A stretch of DNA of 16,314 bases from Geobacter sp. (GTDB taxonomy: Bacteria > Desulfobacterota > Desulfuromonadia > Geobacterales > Pseudopelobacteraceae). Positions 14,255 to 16,314 of the stretch are shown here, one piece after another. The stretch spans positions 1-16,314 of the forward strand of contig DAIERH010000027.1 in NCBI GenBank assembly GCA_027346925.1. The letters are read 5' to 3'. A model generated the notes under the pieces. That model saw nothing but the letters and a program-made list of their open reading frames with translations, searched no databases and was not told where the DNA came from. The first letter of the stretch is position 1, and each line of letters opens with the position of its first letter. The translations under genes were made by a program, and so were the position numbers.

Positions 14255-15413
14255 TGTACCGTTTGGTTAGTTCTTTCCAGTAATATTTGCACTTTGTTTT
14301 GCTCTTTGAACAGACTCAATAATTACTGATGCGCTCTTGGTCCACTTGAACGGCTTGGCGCTGGTGGCGTTGTGCACCTCGATGAAACGGCGGATTTCGT
14401 TCTTGAGTTCCATAACGCTGCTGAACACGCCCCGGTAGATCGACCTGCGTTCCAGTTGTGAAAACCAGCTTTCGACCGCATTCAGCCATGAAGCGCTGGT
14501 TGGCGTGAAGTGCATGGTGACTCTCGGATGTTCCGCCAGCCATGTTTGCACTTCAGCGGTCTTGTGGGTACTGCTGTTGTCCAGGATGATGTGAAGATCG
14601 AGTTCTTTCGGTGTTGACCGATCAATCTGGCGAAGGAAGTCGAGAAACTCCTTGGCACGGTGCCGTTTGGTTACCCGGCCCATGACTTCGCCGGTCAGGA
14701 TATCGAACGCTGCATAGAGGCTCATGGTGCCGTTGCGCTTGTAGTCGTGAGTACGGCGCTCAATCTGGCCAGGCTTCAGTTGCAGCATCGGCTGTGTCCG
14801 GTCAAGGGCCTGAATTTGGGTCTTCTCGTCTACCGACAGAACAATCGCATTGTCGGGAGGACTCATGTACAGGCCGACAACATCGACGACCTTTTCGGCA
14901 AACTGAGGGTCGTTACTGATCTTGAAGCTCTTGATGCGATGGGGCTTCAGATCGGCGGCGTCCCATATCTGCCGGACTTGCCAGGTGGTGATGCCGGCAT
15001 ATTTGGCCATGAGGCGAACGCTCCAATGGGTGGCCTCATGGGGAATCCGCTCCACGGTCAGCGTCAAGACATCCTTGATCTTCTGTTCCGTGAGCTTTTT
15101 GGGTTGACCAGAGCGTGGCAGGTCGGAGAGACCATCAAGGCCGGACTCTTTAAAGCGGTTCCTCCATTTGTAAACCGCTTTGGTTGAAGTACCGACTGAT
15201 GCCGCTACCGCTTCGACGGGCTCGCCAGCGCCGCACATAAGGACGATGCGGGTGCGTTGTGCCAGACTCTGGGCTGTTTTGGGCGACCGAAGCAAGGCTT
15301 CCAACGCTTGCCGGTCATCTGCTGTCAGTTCAATTTGTTCAGTTGTGCGTGCCATGAAAGGCAGTATAGCACACCTGAAAATATTTAGATATAATTAACC
15401 GCACAAGACACTA
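14252..15413 (-). mobile_element. IS630-family insertion sequence with TA duplications
   Basis: The element body is 14254-15411 (1158 bases), flanked by TA at 14252-14253 and 15412-15413, the two-base target duplication expected for IS630; both junctions read CTAG, a preferred IS630 target. Imperfect terminal inverted repeats are visible: left end GTGTACCGTTTGGTTAGTT and right end, read inwards, GTGTCTTGTGCGGTTAATT, 13 of 19 identical. It carries one transposase gene on the minus strand. It sits between the DUF5666 stop codon and a truncated CPBP gene. Confidence 0.88.
14267..15355 (-). CDS. IS630-family transposase
   Basis: Protein of 362 residues. A helix-turn-helix region lies in the N-terminal third (about 30-75: TRIVLMCGAGEPVEAVAASV, then GTSTKAVYKWRNRF), followed by the Arg/Gly/Pro hinge LPRSGQPKKLTEQ. 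The DDE catalytic domain has Asp176 in VLSVDEKTQ, Asp259 in IILDNSSTH and Glu295 in LNAVESWFSQLER, the IS630/mariner-type triad with 35 residues between the last two. Nothing is missing, so the protein is probably active or was until recently. The stop codon lies inside the left inverted repeat. A TATACT preceded by TGC (minus strand, 15368-15363) could be an extended -10 just before the ATG. Confidence 0.95.
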   Translation of the reverse strand: MARTTEQIELTADDRQALEALLRSPKTAQSLAQRTRIVLMCGAGEPVEAVAASVGTSTKAVYKWRNRFKESGLDGLSDLPRSGQPKKLTEQKIKDVLTLTVERIPHEATHWSVRLMAKYAGITTWQVRQIWDAADLKPHRIKSFKISNDPQFAEKVVDVVGLYMSPPDNAIVLSVDEKTQIQALDRTQPMLQLKPGQIERRTHDYKRNGTMSLYAAFDILTGEVMGRVTKRHRAKEFLDFLRQIDRSTPKELDLHIILDNSSTHKTAEVQTWLAEHPRVTMHFTPTSASWLNAVESWFSQLERRSIYRGVFSSVMELKNEIRRFIEVHNATSAKPFKWTKSASVIIESVQRAKQSANITGKN

Positions 15414-15843
15414 GTTCACCTTTAGATCGTAATTTTTCGTAAATATAACCTCTAAAAAATATTTCTTCAATAGAAGGCCCCCATATTAGAAACCAGAAAA
15501 TATTTATATAATAATACAATGAAGCAGTTGATATAATTTGTTTGATAAATGCATTGCTAGGTCCAAATATAAATACTTCTATCAAACAAACTAACCATGT
15601 TAACATTATGCCAGATATAGATGTGAAAAATGTTTCTCTATTAATAATATGACTTGGAATGTATTTTTGTTTTACACCCATGTAAACAATAGCTGCAATT
15701 GGAGATATAGCAGATGAAGATAATATATTTATAGTCAATTTAGGTGAATCTGGTAACACAAAACTAAAAAAATTACCAAAACAAAATCCACCGATTGCTT
15801 GAAATATTATTAATATAATAAAACTTACTAAAATATCATTCAT
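15385..15843 (-). pseudogene. CPBP (CAAX-protease-like) membrane protein, 3' half lost at the IS630
   Basis: From ATG 15843 an AT-rich frame encodes a multi-pass membrane protein with hydrophobic segments near residues 4-30, 40-57, 72-95 and 108-122. It then shows WGPSIEEIFFRGYIYEKL, which contains motif 1 (EExxxR: Glu126, Glu127, Arg131) of the CPBP family (Rce1-like intramembrane proteases and bacteriocin self-immunity proteins). Leu144 is the last native residue; the next eight (VSCAVNYI) and the TAA at 15385 come from the right end of IS630. The downstream motifs FxxxH and HxxxN/D needed for activity are absent, so it is not expected to work. No clear ribosome site. Composition is far more AT-rich than the 13 kb to the left, which points to horizontal origin. 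Confidence 0.75.
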
Positions 15844-15927
15844 TTATATTCAAGTAGTTATAATGATTATTTTGGATGTACAGAGATAGTAATTACCTGA
15901 CAGTTCGCCCTTGAATGGGTTCGAGAT

Positions 15928-16314
15928 TTACGCTGCCAGTTTCAAGTCTTCAGTATCCGATTCATCGTTCTTTGGCAAGCCCTCTATGAAAGTCGTGTAC
16001 GGAGTCCTGCCGTTCATGTTTCTGCCCTGGTGAGGCCGTTCGTAGTTGTACTGCCTGAAGTAGTCATTCAGATCGGCCTGCATCTCGTCGATTGACTCGT
16101 ACCACTTGGTTCGCCCCATGACGCGGAAGTGCTCGTCCAGAAGCGTTTTGTGCAGTCGCTCGACGAAGCCGTTGCTCTGAGGGCGTCTGACCTTGGTGGT
16201 TCGGTGTTCGATCTCCTCAAGCTGCAAGAACAGCTCGTAGGGATGGTTGTCGGGCCTGCCACAGAACTCACGGCCATTGTCGCTCAGGATGGTGGTGATC
16301 CTGGCGTTGTGTTC
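15928..16314 (-). CDS. IS481/IS3-type transposase, C-terminal part (runs off the window)
   Basis: The frame is open from the window edge and ends at TAA 15930-15928; 128 residues are visible. They form the end of an integrase-core (rve) catalytic domain: ITTILSDNGREFCGRPDNHP with the second catalytic Asp, then RRPQSNGFVERLHKTLLDEH with the final Glu, then YNYERPHQGRNMNGRTPY, the usual C-terminal signature of IS481 and IS3 transposases. Single-frame coding and this C-terminus favour IS481, but the N-terminal half is outside the window. The GC-rich coding sequence contrasts with the AT-rich DNA beside it. An element end may lie near 15877 (TGTACAGAGATAGT), which I could not confirm without the other end. 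Confidence 0.85.
   Translation of the reverse strand, partial: EHNARITTILSDNGREFCGRPDNHPYELFLQLEEIEHRTTKVRRPQSNGFVERLHKTLLDEHFRVMGRTKWYESIDEMQADLNDYFRQYNYERPHQGRNMNGRTPYTTFIEGLPKNDESDTEDLKLAA

Noticed and set aside
1..16314. tRNA, rRNA, CRISPR arrays or tandem repeat arrays
   Set aside because: None seen on reading: no cloverleaf-like gene, no regularly spaced repeats and no rRNA-like segment.

Overview
The window looks like chromosomal DNA of a Geobacter-type bacterium (Geobacterales, Desulfobacterota). The evidence is a GC-rich, tightly packed background, the order rpsF-rpsR-DUF2232-rplI, a 541-residue class I [4Fe-4S] fumarase, a short EpsC-type serine acetyltransferase, LpxC (so a Gram-negative envelope) and a DUF5666-type lipoprotein. 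The assignment rests on gene content and order only; no search was run.

Layout. 1-390: the 3' end of an unrecognised + strand gene and a possible 55-residue membrane protein. 416-2591: a PLP-dependent class I/II aminotransferase (-) divergent from a DUF2156 acyltransferase-fold protein (+). 2592-4951: the ribosomal protein operon rpsF, rpsR, DUF2232 membrane protein, rplI, with a structured leader in front and a strong intrinsic terminator behind. 4962-9550: a CNNM/CorC-type transporter translationally coupled (ATGA overlap) to a 1078-residue AsmA/YhdP-like envelope protein. 9567-11150: lpxC and cysE, both on the minus strand, each with its own promoter candidate. 11253-13083: fumarase with a recognisable sigma70-like promoter and a GC-rich terminator. 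13314-14254: a DUF5666 lipoprotein whose frame is broken at a run of seven G. 14252-15413: a complete IS630-family element with TA target duplications. 15385-15843: a very AT-rich CPBP (CAAX-protease-like) membrane protein gene cut off at the IS boundary. 15928-16314: the 3' part of an IS481/IS3-like transposase running off the window.

Functionally the left 13 kb is housekeeping: translation (S6, S18, L9), TCA cycle (fumarase), cysteine synthesis (CysE), lipid A synthesis (LpxC), and inner-membrane/envelope transport (CorC-like and AsmA-like). The right 3 kb is accessory and rearranged: two insertion sequences, a base composition shift and a decapitated foreign gene. I did not find a convincing undescribed multi-gene system. 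The best leads are the G7 tract that separates a lipobox signal peptide from its DUF5666 domains by exactly one base, with a GTGA stop-restart overlap just after it, and the IS630 junction, whose two flanks look as though they did not belong together originally.
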